This document shows, piece after piece, positions 54,741 to 56,044 of a stretch of DNA of 56,044 nucleotides. Within the stretch, counting starts at the first letter, position 1. Each line of letters opens with the position of its first letter. This DNA is from Petralouisia muris (lineage in GTDB: Bacteria; Bacillota; Clostridia; Lachnospirales; Lachnospiraceae). Under the pieces are notes generated by a model. That model did not search any database and was not told where the DNA came from. It saw only the letters and a list, made by a program, of their open reading frames with translations. Both the position numbers and the translations under genes were made by a program. The stretch covers positions 1 through 56,044 of the forward strand of contig NZ_SRYA01000034.1 of assembly GCF_004793545.1 (NCBI RefSeq). Reading direction: 5' to 3'.

Positions 54741-54920
54741 ATGCAGAGAAAGAAAAAGGGGAGAAAGGATACGCCGATCCGTTATGTGGTAGAGCATGTA
54801 TATTCCGGCACGGAAAGTATGGAGGGATTACTGACAGTAGTGAGCGAAGAAGCCGCCCGTAAGAACGTGGAGGAAAAATTAAGGAACGGAAGTATGGGGA
54901 CAGGGAAGAAAGCTGTCTGA
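54741..54920 (+). CDS. Small basic mobile-element protein
   Basis: A 59-residue protein (MQRKKKGRKDTPIRYVVEHV...) with GGGAGGG 6 bases before ATG. The end is KNVEEKLRNGSMGTGKKAV. Its place between the TTRAP-like gene and a recombinase fragment matches the small TnpW-type genes of related elements, but similarity is loose, so no name is given. Confidence 0.45.
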   Translation: MQRKKKGRKDTPIRYVVEHVYSGTESMEGLLTVVSEEAARKNVEEKLRNGSMGTGKKAV

Positions 54921-54942
54921 AAAGATGAATTGACGGTTGATA

Positions 54943-54990
54943 CCAGAGACAGAAAAGGCTATAATGAAGTCAGCGTATTTCTGTCTCTGG
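54943..54990. repeat. 13-bp perfect inverted repeat
   Basis: CCAGAGACAGAAA (54943-54955) and TTTCTGTCTCTGG (54978-54990), 22-base loop, between the small basic protein and the recombinase start. It lacks a T-run; it may shield the recombinase ribosome site or be a recombination end. Confidence 0.65.
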
Positions 54991-55016
54991 ATATTGAGTG
55001 AATATAGGAGGCCAAT

Positions 55017-55118
55017 ATGCAGAATACAGAAAATAAAGAAATATGGACAGCACTCTATACGAGATTGTCAATGGATGATGAGAAGTCAAATAGACGTAAA
55101 GCCAAGTTATTTTTTTAG
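55017..55118 (+). pseudogene. N-terminal fragment of a large serine recombinase
   Basis: GGAGG 6 bases before ATG 55017 leads to 33 codons: MQNTENKEIWTALYTRLSMD..., ending at TAG 55116-55118. TALYTRLSMDDEKSN is the start of the resolvase domain of Tn4451 TnpX-type recombinases, with the serine nucleophile in RLS. The match to the family stops after about residue 25, so the rest of the gene has been lost or replaced. Confidence 0.7.
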
Positions 55119-55141
55119 GCATCCATAGGGGATGCCGTTTT
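55118..55141 (+). terminator. Hairpin at the end of the recombinase fragment
   Basis: GGCATCC (55118-55124) pairs with GGATGCC (55130-55136), loop of five, followed by GTTTTT. It also lies only a few bases past the stop of the minus-strand recombinase gene, so it sits between convergent genes and may serve the plus strand mainly. Confidence 0.55.
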
Positions 55142-55144
55142 TGC

Positions 55145-56044
55145 TTATTGGATAGCCCCGACAAATTTGTAGTAGATAGTAATGCGCTTTTCCTTTCCCT
55201 TGCGGCAACGTCCCATACCTGGCGTTTCGTAAATCGTAATCCGGTCAATCAGTTCGTGAAGCATGAAGCGGTCGAGTTTTTCAAAGCTGGTGTATTTTCG
55301 GATAAGGGCTGCGAAGCGGTCAATATCGGCCTTGGTATCCCGAACCTTTTCCAGTGCCTTTTCCATCTCTGCAATGTTCGCTTTCAGCGTTGCCCGTTCC
55401 GTATCGTAATCTGCGATAAACATGGTAAAGATGTGGTCAGGCAGCTTTCCGCTCATGTTATCCTCATAGGTGCGTTTCAGCTTCACATCCAGGTCAGCCA
55501 GCCGTTTCTTTGCTGATGCAAGGTCGCGTTTCATTGCGGCAGTTTGCTTCTGCTGGTCGGCGCATTTCAGTTCCATCAGTTTCTGCGCGGCTTTTTCGGC
55601 ATCCTCGCTGAACAGCTTGGCATTGCGCTGAATATCCTCCTGAACCACCTGATAAAGCGTGTCACGGTTGATGTAGTGGCTGGAACAAGCTACTGTCCCT
55701 ATCGCCTGACTGCGCCCACACATATAGTAAAAATACTTCTGCTGGCTAACGCCCAACTTCATGGATGTTCCGCAGGCTTCGCAGTAGAACAGTCCTGCAA
55801 ACAGCGCCGGCTCGTCTTTGGCTTTAATGGTCTTTTTCCGCGCAATCAGCCTTTTTTGTGCTTCATCAAATAATTCGCGGGATATGATCGGTTCGTGCAT
55901 ATCAGGAACAACTACCCAATCTTCTTTAGGGATAGGTTCCCTTTTTTTACTTCGATAGGATGGCGTGTACTGCCGTCCCTGTACCATGCTGTAGCCCAGC
56001 AAATTAAAGTTCCTGTCTCCCGCACAAAAACGTCAAATTAAAAT
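55145..56044 (-). pseudogene. C-terminal part of a large serine recombinase (TnpX-like), 5' part missing
   Basis: About 285 codons give the recombinase domain end (YRSKKREPIPKEDWVVVPDMH..., EPIISRELFDEAQKRL), a zinc ribbon (FYCEACGTSMKLG ... YMCG...VACSSHYI), a long coiled coil and a DUF4368-like tail ending FVGAIQ. The resolvase catalytic domain should lie upstream, but the frame runs into TGA about 30-35 bases before the first start-like codon, close to the window edge. So it is truncated or frameshifted. It belongs to a different strand and element than the N-terminal fragment at 55017. Confidence 0.75.

Overview
The window looks like the chromosome of a motile, low-GC Gram-positive gut anaerobe of the Clostridia, most likely a Lachnospiraceae (Roseburia/Butyrivibrio-like). 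The reasons are AGGAGG ribosome sites on nearly every gene, the order flgM-flgN-flgK-flgK-flgL-fliW-csrA-flaG-fliD-fliS, PT-rich BspA-like surface proteins, Rpn/PD-(D/E)XK nuclease remnants and a Tn4451/ICE-type mobile element. The species is inferred, not shown.

Layout, read on the minus strand from right to left. (1) 46310-36171: three-gene surface operon with a 2445-residue secreted repeat protein, a class B sortase and a leucine-rich-repeat protein carrying a TPKTG sorting signal. (2) 35664-25980: flagellar late operon from flgM to a small coiled-coil protein after fliS, headed by a near-perfect sigma-28 promoter and closed by a strong terminator. (3) 25688-24314: two tandem paralogous sigma factors, each preceded by the same bipartite motif. 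(4) 22443-12716: eight-gene operon for a CDP-linked deoxysugar: acylating acetaldehyde dehydrogenase, hydroxy-oxo-acid aldolase, glycosyltransferase, CDP-glucose dehydratase, glucose-1-phosphate cytidylyltransferase, 3-dehydrase, ThDP enzyme and reductase. (5) 12455-162: flagellin followed by Maf/DUF115 glycosyltransferase, a PLP enzyme, FemAB-like acyltransferase, NeuB, a frameshifted methyltransferase, NeuC, methyltransferase, a glycosyltransferase-methyltransferase fusion and NeuA. Flagellin is therefore flanked by two glycan operons.

The right end (46917-56044) is a scrapyard of mobile DNA: a PD-(D/E)XK-like gene, an IS630 remnant, an IS200-type element inserted in a methylase-helicase pseudogene of an integrative element, an AT-rich ECF sigma/anti-sigma island with a secreted protein, a MITE-like element, an array of hairpins, small transfer-associated ORFs and two unconnected serine-recombinase fragments.

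How it fits together: sigma-28 (checked by FlgM) appears to drive flagellin and the filament chaperones. CsrA and FliW are encoded in the operon, and the flagellin leader carries a GGA-loop hairpin plus a GGA-rich Shine-Dalgarno, the layout known from Bacillus hag. Maf plus NeuB/NeuC/NeuA suggest a sialic/legionaminic-type nonulosonic acid on flagellin, and the CDP-sugar operon suggests a second, branched 3,6-dideoxy sugar. A run of ten G in one methyltransferase gene would let the glycan vary by phase variation. The most novel proposal is that the aldolase/dehydrogenase pair feeds the YerE-like ThDP enzyme with an unusual 2-oxo acid. Three homopolymer frameshifts occur in the window, so read errors must be excluded before any are called biological.
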